Positions 7,387 through 17,916 of a stretch of DNA of 41,474 nt are shown here, piece after piece. Numbering within the stretch: the stretch's first letter is position 1; the number at the start of each line of letters is the position of its first letter. The stretch is from the NCBI RefSeq assembly GCF_011682075.1, contig NZ_VSMK01000331.1, forward strand, positions 1-41,474. The letters run 5' to 3'. Made by a program: the position numbers and the translations under genes. The stretch is from Nitratidesulfovibrio liaohensis. GTDB taxonomy: Bacteria; Desulfobacterota; Desulfovibrionia; Desulfovibrionales; Desulfovibrionaceae. The notes under the pieces were generated by a model. It was not told the origin of the DNA. It made no database searches and saw nothing but the letters and a program-made list of their open reading frames with translations.

Positions 7387-8985
7387 ATGAAAGAGGGTTT
7401 CCGCTGGAGACTCGCCGTGGTGCTGGCCGTGCTGCTGTTCGGCGCGGCCTACGTGCTGCCGAGCCTGCCGGGCATCAAGTCTTCGCCGTTGGGCCGTTTT
7501 CTGCCCGACAGCACCATCAGCCTCGGGCTTGACCTCATGGGCGGCATCCACCTGACGCTCGGCGTCGACGTGGACAAGGCCGTGGAAAACTCGCTGACCC
7601 AGATGGGCCAGGACATCCGCACCATGGCGCGCGACAAGGACGCCTTCGTGCTGCGCCCCCGCGTGCTGCCCGGCGACCGCATAGAGTTCGTGCTGGCCAA
7701 GGCCGAGCAGCGCGAGGTGCTGGGCGAACTGCTGGCCAAGCAGTTCCCGCAGCTCAGCGTTGCCGCGCCGCAGACCACCGATGACGGGCAGTTGCGCTAC
7801 GTGGCCACCATGAAGCCGGAATATCGCAAGACCATCAGCGATATGGCGCTGGAGCAGGCGGTCAAGACCATCCGCAACCGCATCGACCAGTTCGGCGTGG
7901 CCGAACCGGACATTCGCAAGCAGCAGGACAACCGCATCCAGATCCAGTTGCCCGGCCTGCACGACACCCAGCGCGCCATCCAGATCATCGGCCAGACGGC
8001 CCACCTGGAATTCCACATCGTGCGCGATGACGTGGACGCGGAAAAGGCCGCCCGCGGCATCCTGCCGCCCGGCACCGAGGTGCGGCCCATGATCCGGCGC
8101 GGGGCTGACGGCAGTCAGGCCGAAACCCCCGTGGTGGTGGACAAGGAAGCCGTGCTTACCGGCGAATATGTGGCCGATGCGCGCCCCGGCTTCGACAATT
8201 TCAACCAGGCCTACGTGATGCTGACCTTCAACAGCCGCGGCGCGGCCATGTTCGAACGCATCACCCAGGAAAACGTGCGCAAGCGCCTGGCCATCGTGCT
8301 GGACGGCAAGGTCTACTCCGCGCCGGTCATCCAGGAAAAGATCGGCGGCGGTCGCGCCAGCATCACCGGCAAGTTCTCCACGGCGGAGGCGCAGGACCTG
8401 GCCATCGTGCTGCGCGCGGGTTCGCTGCCTGCGCCGGTGAGCGTGCTCGAGGAACGCACCGTCGGCCCTTCGCTGGGCCAGGAATCCATCGACAAGGGCA
8501 TCATGGCCGCCGTTGTCGGCGGCGTCGTGGTAATGCTCTTCATGGTGGTGTACTACGGCATGTCCGGCCTCATCGCCAACGTCATGCTGTGCTTCACCGT
8601 GCTGCTCATCCTGGCGGGCATGGCGGCTTTTGGCGCCACCCTTACCTTGCCGGGCCTTGCGGGCATAGTGCTGACCCTTGGCATGGCCGTGGACGCCAAC
8701 GTGCTGATCTACGAGCGCATCCGCGAGGAACTGCGCAAGGGGCACACGGTGCTTTCGGCCATCAACGAGGGCTTCGACCGCGCCACGCTGGCCATCACCG
8801 ACTCGAACCTGACCACCATCATCGCGGCGGCCATTCTGTACCAGTTCGGCACCGGCCCGGTGCGCGGCTTTGCCGTCACGCTGTCGCTGGGCATCATCGC
8901 GTCCATGTTCACCGCCATCTTCGTCTCGCGCGTGGTCTTCCAGGCCTGGAAGGGCGGTTCGGGCGACAAACGCCTCAGCATATAG
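7387..8985 (+). CDS. secD: Protein translocase subunit SecD
   Basis: This 532-residue protein is full length for SecD. It has an N-terminal transmembrane helix, the conserved GLDLMGGIHLTL motif, a large periplasmic domain (about residues 60-340) with IRNRIDQFGVAEPDI, and five C-terminal helices. The latter contain the motif GMAVDANVLIYERIREEL, a hallmark of the RND-like membrane domain. SecD works with SecF in the inner membrane, using the proton gradient to pull exported proteins out of SecYEG on the periplasmic side. The start ATG follows AGGAGTCGCA. SecF follows after only 15 bases, so the two are co-translated. Confidence 0.96.
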   Translation: MKEGFRWRLAVVLAVLLFGAAYVLPSLPGIKSSPLGRFLPDSTISLGLDLMGGIHLTLGVDVDKAVENSLTQMGQDIRTMARDKDAFVLRPRVLPGDRIEFVLAKAEQREVLGELLAKQFPQLSVAAPQTTDDGQLRYVATMKPEYRKTISDMALEQAVKTIRNRIDQFGVAEPDIRKQQDNRIQIQLPGLHDTQRAIQIIGQTAHLEFHIVRDDVDAEKAARGILPPGTEVRPMIRRGADGSQAETPVVVDKEAVLTGEYVADARPGFDNFNQAYVMLTFNSRGAAMFERITQENVRKRLAIVLDGKVYSAPVIQEKIGGGRASITGKFSTAEAQDLAIVLRAGSLPAPVSVLEERTVGPSLGQESIDKGIMAAVVGGVVVMLFMVVYYGMSGLIANVMLCFTVLLILAGMAAFGATLTLPGLAGIVLTLGMAVDANVLIYERIREELRKGHTVLSAINEGFDRATLAITDSNLTTIIAAAILYQFGTGPVRGFAVTLSLGIIASMFTAIFVSRVVFQAWKGGSGDKRLSI

Positions 8986-9000
8986 CGGAGGAGAGCCACA

Positions 9001-10086
9001 ATGGGTTTCTCGTTCATCCGGCATGATACCAATGTCGATTTCGTGGGCATGCGCCACAAGGCGTATGTGATTTCCATCGCGCTCATCCTCGTGGGGCTGC
9101 TCTCCATCGTCTTCAAGGGCGGGCTGACCTACGGCATCGACTTCGCGGGCGGGGCCATCGTGCAGGTCAAGTTCGACCGGCCCGTGGCCGACGACACCCT
9201 GAAGAAGAGCCTTTCGGGCGCCAGCCTGCCCGGCCTTGCCGTGCAGCGCTTCGGCGAGGGCGAAACCGAGTACCTCATCCGCATGTCGCATACCGACGAG
9301 TCGGCGGAGGTTCTTCGCGCGGCCGTCACCGAGGCGCTGACCGCCAACATCAAGGACGCCACGTTCGTGGTGCAGCGGCTGGAAATGGTTGGCCCCAAGG
9401 TGGGCGCCGACCTTAAGAGCAAGGCGGTGGAGGCGCTGTACTACGCGGTGCTGCTCATCGCCATCTACATCTCCGGTCGGTTCGAGCGCCGCTGGATGGC
9501 GTCCGCCGTCATGGCCGGCACCCTGGCGGGCGGCATGTACCTGCTGGGTCTCATCGGCGTGCCCAAGCTGTGGCTGGTGCCGTTTTCGCTGGTGCTCACC
9601 ATGGTGCTGTGCTGGAAGCTGCGGCTCAACTTCGCCCTTGGGGCCATCGTGGCCCTGGTGCATGACGTGCTGATCACCCTGGGCGTGCTGTCCCTGCTGA
9701 ACAAGGAAGTGGACCTGAACATCGTGGCGGCCATCCTGACCCTGGTGGGCTACTCGCTGAACGACACCATCATCGTCTACGACCGCATCCGCGAAACGCT
9801 GCGCACCCACCGCAAGGAATGGACCTATGCGCAGATCATCAACACCAGCATCAACCAGACGCTCAGCCGCACCATCCTGACGGGCGGCACCACGCTGTTG
9901 GTCATCCTGGCGCTGTTCGTGCTGGGCGGCGGGGTCATCCACGACTTTGCGCTGACCATGCTGGTGGGCGTGTTCGTGGGCATCCTGTCGTCCATTTTCG
10001 TGGCAAGCCCGGTGCTGCTGCACTTCGGCATGCCCGAGGAGGAAAAGGAACCCGCGCCGCGCGTCGGACAGGAAGGGGCCGTGTAG
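9001..10086 (+). CDS. secF: Protein translocase subunit SecF
   Basis: The 361-residue product has the SecF layout: a first transmembrane helix, the [16 protein letters not shown] motif, a short periplasmic domain, and five further helices. The motif [18 protein letters not shown] (the SecF counterpart of the SecD motif) is in place. It forms a complex with SecD for the late, proton-driven step of Sec export. The ribosome-binding site GGAGGAG lies in the 15-base gap after secD. The C-terminal 20 residues are charged and cytoplasmic. An intrinsic terminator follows 30 bases after the stop. Confidence 0.96.
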   Translation: MGFSFIRHDTNVDFVGMRHKAYVISIALILVGLLSIVFKGGLTYGIDFAGGAIVQVKFDRPVADDTLKKSLSGASLPGLAVQRFGEGETEYLIRMSHTDESAEVLRAAVTEALTANIKDATFVVQRLEMVGPKVGADLKSKAVEALYYAVLLIAIYISGRFERRWMASAVMAGTLAGGMYLLGLIGVPKLWLVPFSLVLTMVLCWKLRLNFALGAIVALVHDVLITLGVLSLLNKEVDLNIVAAILTLVGYSLNDTIIVYDRIRETLRTHRKEWTYAQIINTSINQTLSRTILTGGTTLLVILALFVLGGGVIHDFALTMLVGVFVGILSSIFVASPVLLHFGMPEEEKEPAPRVGQEGAV

Positions 10087-10115
10087 ACGGTCTGTTCCGG
10101 CATGGACTGAAATGG

Positions 10116-10145
10116 ACGGGCGGTGCGCGAGTGCCGCCCGTTTTT
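10116..10145 (+). terminator. Intrinsic terminator after secF
   Basis: ACGGGCGG (10116-10123) pairs with CCGCCCGT (10134-10141), with a run of T at 10141-10145. It ends the yajC-secDF transcript and separates it from the cytochrome/oxidase block. Confidence 0.8.
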
Positions 10146-10170
10146 CATGTTATCATCCTCAATAGCCGCC

Positions 10171-10214
10171 GATTGCGTAAGAACCGCGTAAGGATTGCGC
10201 AAGGGTTGCGGCAT
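10171..10214. repeat. 11-bp direct repeats upstream of cytochrome genes
   Basis: Units GATTGCGTAAG (10171), AACCGCGTAAG (10182) and GATTGCGCAAG (10193), plus a decayed fourth unit at 10204, follow one another with exactly 11-base spacing. That places each unit on the same face of the helix. They lie between the secF terminator and the cytochrome gene, so they may be regulator binding sites; this is an inference from position. Confidence 0.5.
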
Positions 10215-10243
10215 ATGCCGCGAAAGGGGCAAAGCCGTGGCGC

Positions 10244-10255
10244 GGGGGGGGGGGG
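10244..10255. repeat. Homopolymeric tract of 12 G
   Basis: Twelve consecutive G residues lie about 90 bases upstream of the cytochrome start at 10344, followed by a run of eight T at 10281-10288. Long G tracts are prone to slipped-strand length change and also to sequencing error. Confidence 0.8.
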
Positions 10256-10343
10256 CGGCCAATGCGCGAAGGCGGTTGCTTTTTTTTGCCATCAGGCGTT
10301 ATCCTACAGGTACTTGGAATCGTTTTTGCCCCGTGGAGGTGAC

Positions 10344-10670
10344 ATGAAGGCAATCGTGGTAGGTACGGTTCTGGGCGCGTTGCTGGCCTGTACGGGTTGG
10401 ATTCCGACGGCCCCCAACGCCGCCCTGGCCGCCGATGGCGCGGGGTTGTATGCCCAGTGCGCGGGCTGCCACGGCGAGGACGGCGGCAAGGCTGCCCTGG
10501 GGGCGGCCCGCCCCCTGAAGGGCCAGACCGCAGACGCCCTGTACGGCAAGCTCAAGGGCTATGCGGATGGCAGCTATGGCGGTTCGAAAAAGGCCGTCAT
10601 GGCGGGCATCGCCAAAAAACTTTCGGACGAGGACATGCGTGCTTTGGCCGCGCACATGGCCTCCTTCTAG
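10344..10670 (+). CDS. Cytochrome c-553-like monohaem cytochrome, possible lipoprotein
   Basis: This 108-residue protein is a paralogue of the cytochrome c-553 encoded next to it. It has an export signal, one CAGCH haem site in [14 protein letters not shown], the shared segment [16 protein letters not shown] with the probable axial methionine, and a terminal helix. The signal region contains LLAC at residues 13-16, which could be a lipobox; if so, it is a membrane-anchored version with a short linker before the haem domain. Otherwise cleavage would be after ALA near residue 30. The ATG has a GGAGG site 5 bases upstream. Placed just before c-553 and the oxidase genes, it probably carries electrons in the periplasm to the oxidase. 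Confidence 0.85.
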   Translation: MKAIVVGTVLGALLACTGWIPTAPNAALAADGAGLYAQCAGCHGEDGGKAALGAARPLKGQTADALYGKLKGYADGSYGGSKKAVMAGIAKKLSDEDMRALAAHMASF

Positions 10671-10740
10671 ACCGGTCAACGCGGAGTGCTCCGCGCGATG
10701 ATCCGGTGAAACCAGGCTTCACCAGAACAGGAGAATTCGC

Positions 10741-11049
10741 ATGAAACGCATTCTTGTGGTCATGAGCATCTGTGCCGCCCTTGCCTTTGGCATTTCCGCC
10801 GCCATGGCCGCCGACGGCGCCGCCCTGTACAAGTCGTGCGTGGGTTGCCACGGGGCCGACGGCTCCAAGCAGGCCATGGGCGTGGGCCATGCCGTGAAGG
10901 GCCAGAAGGCCGACGAACTGTTCAAGAAGCTGAAGGGTTATGCCGATGGCAGTTACGGCGGCGAGAAGAAGGCCGTCATGACTAACCTCGTCAAGCGCTA
11001 TTCCGACGAGGAAATGAAGGCCATGGCCGACTACATGTCCAAGCTGTAG
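10741..11049 (+). CDS. cyf: Cytochrome c-553
   Basis: This 102-residue precursor has a 23-residue Sec signal peptide (cut after AAMA) and a 79-residue mature domain starting [18 protein letters not shown]. The haem-binding CVGCH is at mature residues 10-14, and the axial methionine lies in KKAVMTN. The mature sequence agrees, as far as I remember it, with cytochrome c-553 of D. vulgaris Miyazaki F, which is the main basis for the organism assignment. It is a soluble periplasmic, low-potential electron carrier. Gene position next to the oxidase subunits supports a role as electron donor to cytochrome c oxidase; a link with formate dehydrogenase has also been proposed for the family. It is preceded by AGGAG 7 bases upstream. 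Confidence 0.96.
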   Translation: MKRILVVMSICAALAFGISAAMAADGAALYKSCVGCHGADGSKQAMGVGHAVKGQKADELFKKLKGYADGSYGGEKKAVMTNLVKRYSDEEMKAMADYMSKL

Positions 11050-11059
11050 GTGCATGGCG

Positions 11060-12316
11060 ATGCGCGTACGCTTTCACTCCGCGACGGTTGCCGGTGTACG
11101 CGCGTTCGTCGCCACGGCCTTGTTGATTGGTTTGTCCGTTGTGTCCGCCACGGAGGGACGGGCGGCGGTTTCCACTGCCGTTCCGTCCCCCGTTCTGCCA
11201 CCGGCCCTGCTTGCCGCCGCCGATGATGCGCCTTCCGTCACGGATGGCGGGGGCGGCACAGCCCATGCCGGGCACGATGCCCATGCGGGACATGATGTCG
11301 GCGCCATGCCCGCCGACCATGCAGGGCATGCCATGCCGTCCGCTACGGCAAGTACCCCTGGCGGTGACGCCCCCCATCAGGGCCACGGCGCAGCCGATAC
11401 CGGCCAGCCCCCGGCGGAGCACGTGCACCCGGTGCCGCCGCCCACCACGGGCAAGCTGGGCCAGCCCGGCCAGGCTACGGCGACAGACCCGTCCGCACAG
11501 ACCCCCCTTGCGGGGGTGGACGAACGCCTCGGCGAGATCATCCCCGAGGGCATCCTGCTGCGCGACGAGTCGGGCAAGCCCATCGACCCGCGCACCCTGA
11601 TGGACGTGCCGGTGATCATCGCGCCCATCTATTATTCCTGTCCCACCGTGTGCAACATGCTGCAAAGCTCGCTGGCGCGGGTCCTGCCGCAAATGTCGCT
11701 GCAGGCGGGCAAGGAGTACCGCGTGCTGTCCGTGAGTTTTGACGAAACGGACACCCCGCAACTGGCCACCCGCAAGAAGCAGAACTATTTCGCGGCCATG
11801 AATTTTGCCTACCCGGAAGACGGCTGGCGTTTCCTGTCCGGCGACCTTGCGTCCATCAACAGGTTCATGGAGGCCATCGGCTTCCGGTTCACCCGGCAGG
11901 GGCGCGACTTCATCCATCCCGTGGTGCTGGTGGTCACCGCGCCGGGGGGCAAGGTGGTGCGCTACCTGTACGGCCAGAACTTCATGCCCTTCGACCTGAC
12001 CATGGCCGTCACGGAAGCCTCGCACGGCACCATTGGCCTGTCGGTAAAGCGAGTGCTGTCGTACTGCTTCACCTACGACCCGGAAGGGCGGCGCTACGTG
12101 TTCGATTTCATGCGCATAGCCGGGGCCATCATCCTGTTCGGCGCCGCGGTGCTGCTGTTCGTGCTGGTTCGGGGCGGCCCGCGCAGGAAGGAACGCAAGG
12201 GCCCGGAAAGTTCGCCGCCTTCTGACACTCCCCCGTCAGGCACGCCGCCTGATGGAACTCACCCGGACGGCTCGCCCCCGTCAGACCCGCCGAAGCCGGG
12301 GGCTCCCCAGGCCTAG
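11060..12316 (+). CDS. SCO1/SenC-type copper chaperone for cytochrome oxidase, with His-rich and Pro-rich extensions
   Basis: The 418-residue protein begins with a signal or anchor helix. A low-complexity region (about residues 50-155) follows, containing a His-rich stretch HAGHDAHAGHD. Then comes a thioredoxin-like SCO domain with the copper-binding CPTVC motif and a downstream histidine in RDFIHPVV. A C-terminal transmembrane helix (AGAIILFGAAVLLFVLV) and a Pro-rich tail end the protein. SCO proteins deliver copper to the CuA site of oxidase subunit II. Both the length and the two extensions exceed the usual 200-residue family size. ATG at 11060 is chosen because AGG at 11048 is then 9 bases away; ATG at 11054 is possible. 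It opens the oxidase gene group after c-553. Confidence 0.85.
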   Translation: MRVRFHSATVAGVRAFVATALLIGLSVVSATEGRAAVSTAVPSPVLPPALLAAADDAPSVTDGGGGTAHAGHDAHAGHDVGAMPADHAGHAMPSATASTPGGDAPHQGHGAADTGQPPAEHVHPVPPPTTGKLGQPGQATATDPSAQTPLAGVDERLGEIIPEGILLRDESGKPIDPRTLMDVPVIIAPIYYSCPTVCNMLQSSLARVLPQMSLQAGKEYRVLSVSFDETDTPQLATRKKQNYFAAMNFAYPEDGWRFLSGDLASINRFMEAIGFRFTRQGRDFIHPVVLVVTAPGGKVVRYLYGQNFMPFDLTMAVTEASHGTIGLSVKRVLSYCFTYDPEGRRYVFDFMRIAGAIILFGAAVLLFVLVRGGPRRKERKGPESSPPSDTPPSGTPPDGTHPDGSPPSDPPKPGAPQA

Positions 12317-12407
12317 GCCGTCATTTCGTCTTCTCGCGCCCGCCATCGTTTCCGTTATCCGTCCTTTTCCCGGTTCACTGCCCGTACCAGACACAGGAGA
12401 CCATCGC

Positions 12408-14025
<1,618 letters not shown>

Positions 14026-14033
<8 letters not shown>

Positions 14034-14622
14034 GCACCGCGACTACGAAGGCGCCAAGATCGGCATGTGGCTGTTCCTGTTCACGGAAGTGCTGCTGTTC
14101 GGCGGGCTGTTCCTGCTCTATGCCGTGTACCTGCACCGTTACCCGGCGGAATTCCATGCCGCGGGCAAGGACCTGAGCCGCATCTTCGGCACGGCCAACA
14201 CCATCGTGCTCATTTCCAGTTCGTTGTGCATGGCCCTGGCCATCAGCGCGCTGCAACGCGGCAAGGTGCTGCTTTCGCAACGGCTGGTATTGCTGACCGT
14301 GGCCATGGCCGGGGTGTTCCTGGTGAACAAGTTCTTCGAGTGGAGCGCCAAGATCGGCCACGGCATCTACCCCAACAGCCCCGGCCTGCTGGCCCTGCCG
14401 CCCGGCGAGATGGTGTTCTTCAACCTGTACTACCTGATGACCGGGCTGCACGGCATCCACGTGATCATCGGCGGCGCCGTGCTGCTGTATGGCTGGCGCC
14501 TGATGCGCGCGGGCCGGGTGACCCCGGAGCACTTCGTGTTCCTGGAAAACGGCGGCCTGTACTGGCACCTGGTGGACCTGGTGTGGATCTACCTGTTTCC
14601 GCTTTTCTATCTTGTGGTCTGA
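14026..14622 (+). CDS. coxC: Cytochrome c oxidase subunit III
   Basis: This 198-residue membrane protein with five helices fits the short bacterial subunit III. The N-terminal AKIGMWLFLFTEVLLFGGLF, NKFFEWSAKI and GLHGIHVIIGG motifs are characteristic, as is the final HLVDLVWIYLFPLFYLV. Subunit III binds subunit I in the inner membrane and stabilises the active site. Its start lies inside the end of coxA (8-base overlap), so the two are translationally coupled, and subunit IV follows 10 bases later. Confidence 0.93.
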
Positions 14623-14632
14623 GGGGGGCAGC

Positions 14633-14995
14633 ATGACCGGACACGATATCAAGTACGATACCGGACCCGATACCGGACCCGATGCAGGACCCAATGCCGT
14701 GCACGACGCAGGGCATGACGCAGGGCACCACGCCGTCCCGGTGCGCACCAACATGCTGGTGTGGGCGGCACTGATGGTGCTGACCGCCATCACCGTGAGC
14801 GTCACCAGTTTCGACTTCGGCTTCCTGAACGTGGTGGTGGCGTTGACCGTGGCCACCACCAAGGCGGGATTGGTCATCCTGTGGTTCATGCACCTGCGCT
14901 ACGAGGGCAGGGTCATTCGGCTGATGGTGTTCACGGCCTTCTTCATCCTTGCCATCGCCATCGGGTTCACCTTCTTCGACGTGGCCTACAGGTAG
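14633..14995 (+). CDS. coxD: Cytochrome c oxidase subunit IV (caa3 type)
   Basis: The 120-residue product has three hydrophobic segments and the motif TTKAGLVILWFMHLRYEGR, typical of bacterial oxidase subunit IV. The first 35 residues are a hydrophilic low-complexity stretch with DTGP/DAGP repeats and a His-rich HDAGHDAGHH run, which is not usual for the family. The ATG at 14633 follows GAGGGGGGCAGC, a good ribosome-binding site; an upstream in-frame start at 14612 lies inside coxC and is less likely. It assembles with subunits I and III in the inner membrane, and subunit II follows after 6 bases. Confidence 0.88.
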   Translation: MTGHDIKYDTGPDTGPDAGPNAVHDAGHDAGHHAVPVRTNMLVWAALMVLTAITVSVTSFDFGFLNVVVALTVATTKAGLVILWFMHLRYEGRVIRLMVFTAFFILAIAIGFTFFDVAYR

Positions 14996-15001
14996 GTTCC
15001 C

Positions 15002-16219
15002 ATGTATCCGCAATCGTTGACGCCCGTGCAGCAGGTGGACCTGGCGTTCTACATCATCTTCGGGTTCTCGGTGTTCGTGTTGCTGGCCATCACCGCAGCC
15101 ATGCTGTGGTTCGTGTGGCACTACCGCGAATCGCGCCATCCCGTGCCCGCACAGATATCCGGCAACGTACCCGCCGAAATCGCCTGGACGCTTATTCCTT
15201 CCATCCTCGTCATGGGGCTGTTCTACTACGGATGGGAGGGCTACAAGGCCCTGCGCACCGTGCCCGAGGGTGCCATGGAGGTGAAGGTGACCGCCCGCAT
15301 GTGGTCGTGGGTGTTCGAATACCCGGGCGGCAAGCGGAACAGCGTGCTGGTGGTGCCGGTGGACACCCCGGTGAAGCTGCGCATGACCAGCGTGGACGTG
15401 ATCCACAGCCTGTACGTGCCCGCCTTCCGCATCAAGATGGACACCGTGCCCGGCATGGAAACCTATGCCTGGTTCAAGGCCGACCGCCCCGGAGAGTACG
15501 ACCTGTTGTGCGCCGAATACTGCGGCCTGAAGCACGCCAACATGATCACCACGGTGAAGGTGGTGGACAAGGCCGCCTTCGATACCTGGCTGGCCAGCAC
15601 CGAAACGCCCGGTGGAAAGGGCAGGGCGCTGATGGAAACCCACGGCTGTATTTCGTGCCATTCGCTGGACGGAACGCCGGGCGTCGGCCCCACCTTCAAG
15701 GACCTGTACGGGGCAGAGCGCGAGGTGGCCCTGCCGGACGGCAGCAAGCGCAAGGTGTTCGCCGACGAAGGGTATCTGCGCCGCGCCTTCACCGACCCCA
15801 ACGGTGAGGTGGTGGTGGGCTACGACCCCATCATGCCGTCCACGGAAGGCATGGTGCCGAACGAGGACATGGAACAGATGCTGGCCTGGCTGATGCACGG
15901 CAACGAGGTGGGCCGCGAGGAAGGCAGGCGGCTGATGGAAGCCGAGGGCTGCATTTCGTGCCATTCCACCGACGGCTCGATCATCGCGGGGCCGAGCCTG
16001 AAGGGATTGTGGAACGCGCCCACAACCGTGCTGCGTGACGGCAAGGAACAGCAGGTCACCGCCGACGAGGCGTATCTGCGCGCCAAGATCGCCAATGCGC
16101 CGTCCTTGGGCACGGTGAAGGGGTACGACCCCATGATGCCGCCGTACGAGCATCTGACGCCGGAGCAGCTGGGAAGCATGGTGGAATACATCAAGTCTCT
16201 TGGCGAACACGCACATTGA
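15002..16219 (+). CDS. coxB: Cytochrome c oxidase subunit II with two fused cytochrome c domains
   Basis: This 405-residue protein has two N-terminal membrane helices and a periplasmic cupredoxin domain. The full set of CuA ligands is present: His135, Cys170, Cys174, His178 and Met181, in CAEYCGLKHANM. Two C-terminal monohaem cytochrome c domains follow, each with CISCH (residues 216-220 and 317-321). Parts of the two domains repeat each other (GCISCHS, GYDPxMP), which indicates an internal duplication. The protein accepts electrons from periplasmic cytochrome c and passes them through CuA to subunit I, which fits a cc-type oxidase rather than simple caa3. Its stop overlaps the haem O synthase start by one base. 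Confidence 0.95.
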   Translation: MYPQSLTPVQQVDLAFYIIFGFSVFVLLAITAAMLWFVWHYRESRHPVPAQISGNVPAEIAWTLIPSILVMGLFYYGWEGYKALRTVPEGAMEVKVTARMWSWVFEYPGGKRNSVLVVPVDTPVKLRMTSVDVIHSLYVPAFRIKMDTVPGMETYAWFKADRPGEYDLLCAEYCGLKHANMITTVKVVDKAAFDTWLASTETPGGKGRALMETHGCISCHSLDGTPGVGPTFKDLYGAEREVALPDGSKRKVFADEGYLRRAFTDPNGEVVVGYDPIMPSTEGMVPNEDMEQMLAWLMHGNEVGREEGRRLMEAEGCISCHSTDGSIIAGPSLKGLWNAPTTVLRDGKEQQVTADEAYLRAKIANAPSLGTVKGYDPMMPPYEHLTPEQLGSMVEYIKSLGEHAH

Positions 16220-17319
16220 TGCACACGAGCCGTATGCCCAGCCTGCATGACCTGCGCCTGTTGCTGCGCCTGAACGTTACCCTGATGGTGGGGGCCGCCA
16301 CGGCGTTCGGCTTTCTGCTGGCCGTACCGCTGCCTTTTGCCCGCAAGATCGGTGGTGCCGGGCAGGCCGGGGGCAATCCCGCGCTCGCGTTCATCTGGGT
16401 GGTGGCCGGGGCCATGCTGCTGGCTGCCGCCTGTTCGGCGTGGAATCAGGTGCAGGAACGGGACACCGACGCGCTGTTGCCCCGTACGGCGGTACGACCG
16501 CTGCCAACCGGGCGCATGGTGTCATGGGCGGCTACCGGCATTGGCGCGCTGCTGTTCGCGGCGGCTCTGGGCTGCCTGCATGCTGCCGGAGAACTGGCCA
16601 CGGTGCTGGCACCCGGAATGGCCGGGAACCTTCCGTACGATGCCGTGCCCGGCGCCGGTTCGCCGATGTCAGGCTCTCCGGTGTCTGGTGGGCTGCTGCT
16701 TCTGGTGGGCGTGGGCATCGCCGTGGTCTACAACGGCGCGTACACCCCGCTGAAGCGCGTGACCTCGTTCGCCTTGCTGCCGGGTGCGCTTGTGGGCGCC
16801 ATGCCGCCCCTGCTGGGTTGGATGGCGGCGGGTGGCGATCCGCGTGACCCCGTGGCCATCCTGCTGTACGGGGTGTACGTGCTGTGGCAGGTGCCCCACT
16901 TCTGGCTGCGCGCCCAGCGCGAACGCATCCACTACCAACGGGCCGGGCTGCCCGTGCCCCCCGCCCAGTTTGCCGCCGCGCGCTACGCCGGGTTGTTGCG
17001 GGTGTGGTACCACGCCTACGCCGTGGCCGTGCTGATGCTGCCCGTGTTTCCCTTGCTGCATGCCCCGCTGGTGCGTGCCGGGGTGGTCCTGCTGGGCGTG
17101 GCACTGCTGGGGATATCGGTGTTGGCGCAGACGGCAGGAACTGCGGGGGGAGACGCGGCGCCTGATACGGCGGGTGTGACCGCAGGCGCGGACACAGTAC
17201 AGGCGCTGCCCTTCACCTGCATGGCCCGGCGTGATGTCGTCGCCCTGCGTGCCGCCGACGCAGCCATGCCAGCGCTGATGCTGCTGTTGCTGCTGGACCG
17301 GATGCTGCCTTTATTCTAA
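16219..17319 (+). CDS. ctaB: Protohaem IX farnesyltransferase (haem O synthase)
   Basis: The 366-residue membrane protein matches the UbiA-type CyoE/CtaB family: the prenyl-diphosphate binding motif NQVQERDTDALLPRTAVRPLP near residues 75-95, the YTPLKR motif, and QVPHFWLRA. It transfers a farnesyl group to haem b to make haem O for the oxidase. No haem A synthase (ctaA) is present in the window, so haem O is the expected product here. It is longer than usual (about 300) because of two low-complexity insertions, around residues 130-155 and in the Ala/Gly/Thr-rich stretch near 310-330. ATG at 16219 overlaps the coxB stop (TGATG); no strong ribosome-binding site is visible, consistent with translational coupling. 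ATG at 16231 is an alternative. Confidence 0.88.
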   Translation: MHTSRMPSLHDLRLLLRLNVTLMVGAATAFGFLLAVPLPFARKIGGAGQAGGNPALAFIWVVAGAMLLAAACSAWNQVQERDTDALLPRTAVRPLPTGRMVSWAATGIGALLFAAALGCLHAAGELATVLAPGMAGNLPYDAVPGAGSPMSGSPVSGGLLLLVGVGIAVVYNGAYTPLKRVTSFALLPGALVGAMPPLLGWMAAGGDPRDPVAILLYGVYVLWQVPHFWLRAQRERIHYQRAGLPVPPAQFAAARYAGLLRVWYHAYAVAVLMLPVFPLLHAPLVRAGVVLLGVALLGISVLAQTAGTAGGDAAPDTAGVTAGADTVQALPFTCMARRDVVALRAADAAMPALMLLLLLDRMLPLF

Positions 17320-17366
17320 GCATAAGAAACATACCCCCCTCCTCCACATTCGCACCGGGAGCCGTC

Positions 17367-17789
17367 ATGGTCTGGATTCACCCCGTTCTGCAATTCGTCG
17401 CCACGCTCATCGGTCTGTACGCCATGTATTTCGGCTGGATACGTTTTCAGGCCTCGCACATGGGGCGCAAGGTGGTCTTTCCGTGGAAGCCGCACGTCAA
17501 ATGGGGCACCGTGGCCCTTGGCGTATGGGCGGCGGGGTCGCTGCTGGGGCTGGCCGTGGCCCGGCTGGCGTGGTCAAGCATGTTCATTACCGGCGCGCAT
17601 GCCTGGGTGGGGCTGCTGATGGTGCCGCTGTGCGCGGTGGGCTACTTCACCGGCCAGCGCATGGACGTGGTGAAGAAACGCCGCAAGCTGTTGCCGCTGG
17701 TGCATGGCGTCAACAACCTGCTGCTGGTGGTGCTGGCCCTGTGGCAATTGTGGACCGGCATCATGGTGGTGCGCGTTTATCTGCTGTAG
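17367..17789 (+). CDS. Four-helix membrane protein, cytochrome b561-like (DUF4079-type)
   Basis: The 140-residue product has four predicted membrane helices and several histidines placed near helix ends (HPVLQF at the N-terminus, GAHAWVGLL, LVHGVNNLLL), a pattern seen in small b-type membrane cytochromes. It resembles the DUF4079 group of b561-like proteins, which I recognise only loosely. The gene lies 47 bases after haem O synthase on the same strand and ends just before a strong terminator, so it probably belongs to the oxidase transcript. A haem-binding or quinol-linked role is possible but not shown. The start has GGGAG 6 bases upstream. Confidence 0.6.
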   Translation: MVWIHPVLQFVATLIGLYAMYFGWIRFQASHMGRKVVFPWKPHVKWGTVALGVWAAGSLLGLAVARLAWSSMFITGAHAWVGLLMVPLCAVGYFTGQRMDVVKKRRKLLPLVHGVNNLLLVVLALWQLWTGIMVVRVYLL

Positions 17790-17813
17790 CCCGGGATTGT
17801 TCCGAATCTTTGC

Positions 17814-17852
17814 GCCCGGCGGCGGCAGTGGCAACCACTGCCGCCGCCGGGC
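17814..17852. terminator. Strong bidirectional terminator
   Basis: A perfect 18-bp stem (17814-17831 with 17835-17852) and a CAA loop, followed by ATTTTTA on the plus strand. It lies between the converging oxidase block and the AraC-type regulator gene and could serve both. Confidence 0.92.
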
Positions 17853-17916
17853 ATTTTTAGTGTGGCATGGGCAGCCCTGCCGGGGCGTGGGGGAGGGGAC
17901 GCAGTGGGCGGGCGGA

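Noticed and set aside
7069-10023. A 984-residue open frame on the minus strand opposite secD and secF
   Set aside because: It is the antisense shadow of two certain genes; its His/Gln/Gly/Ala-rich composition and lack of domains exclude a real protein.
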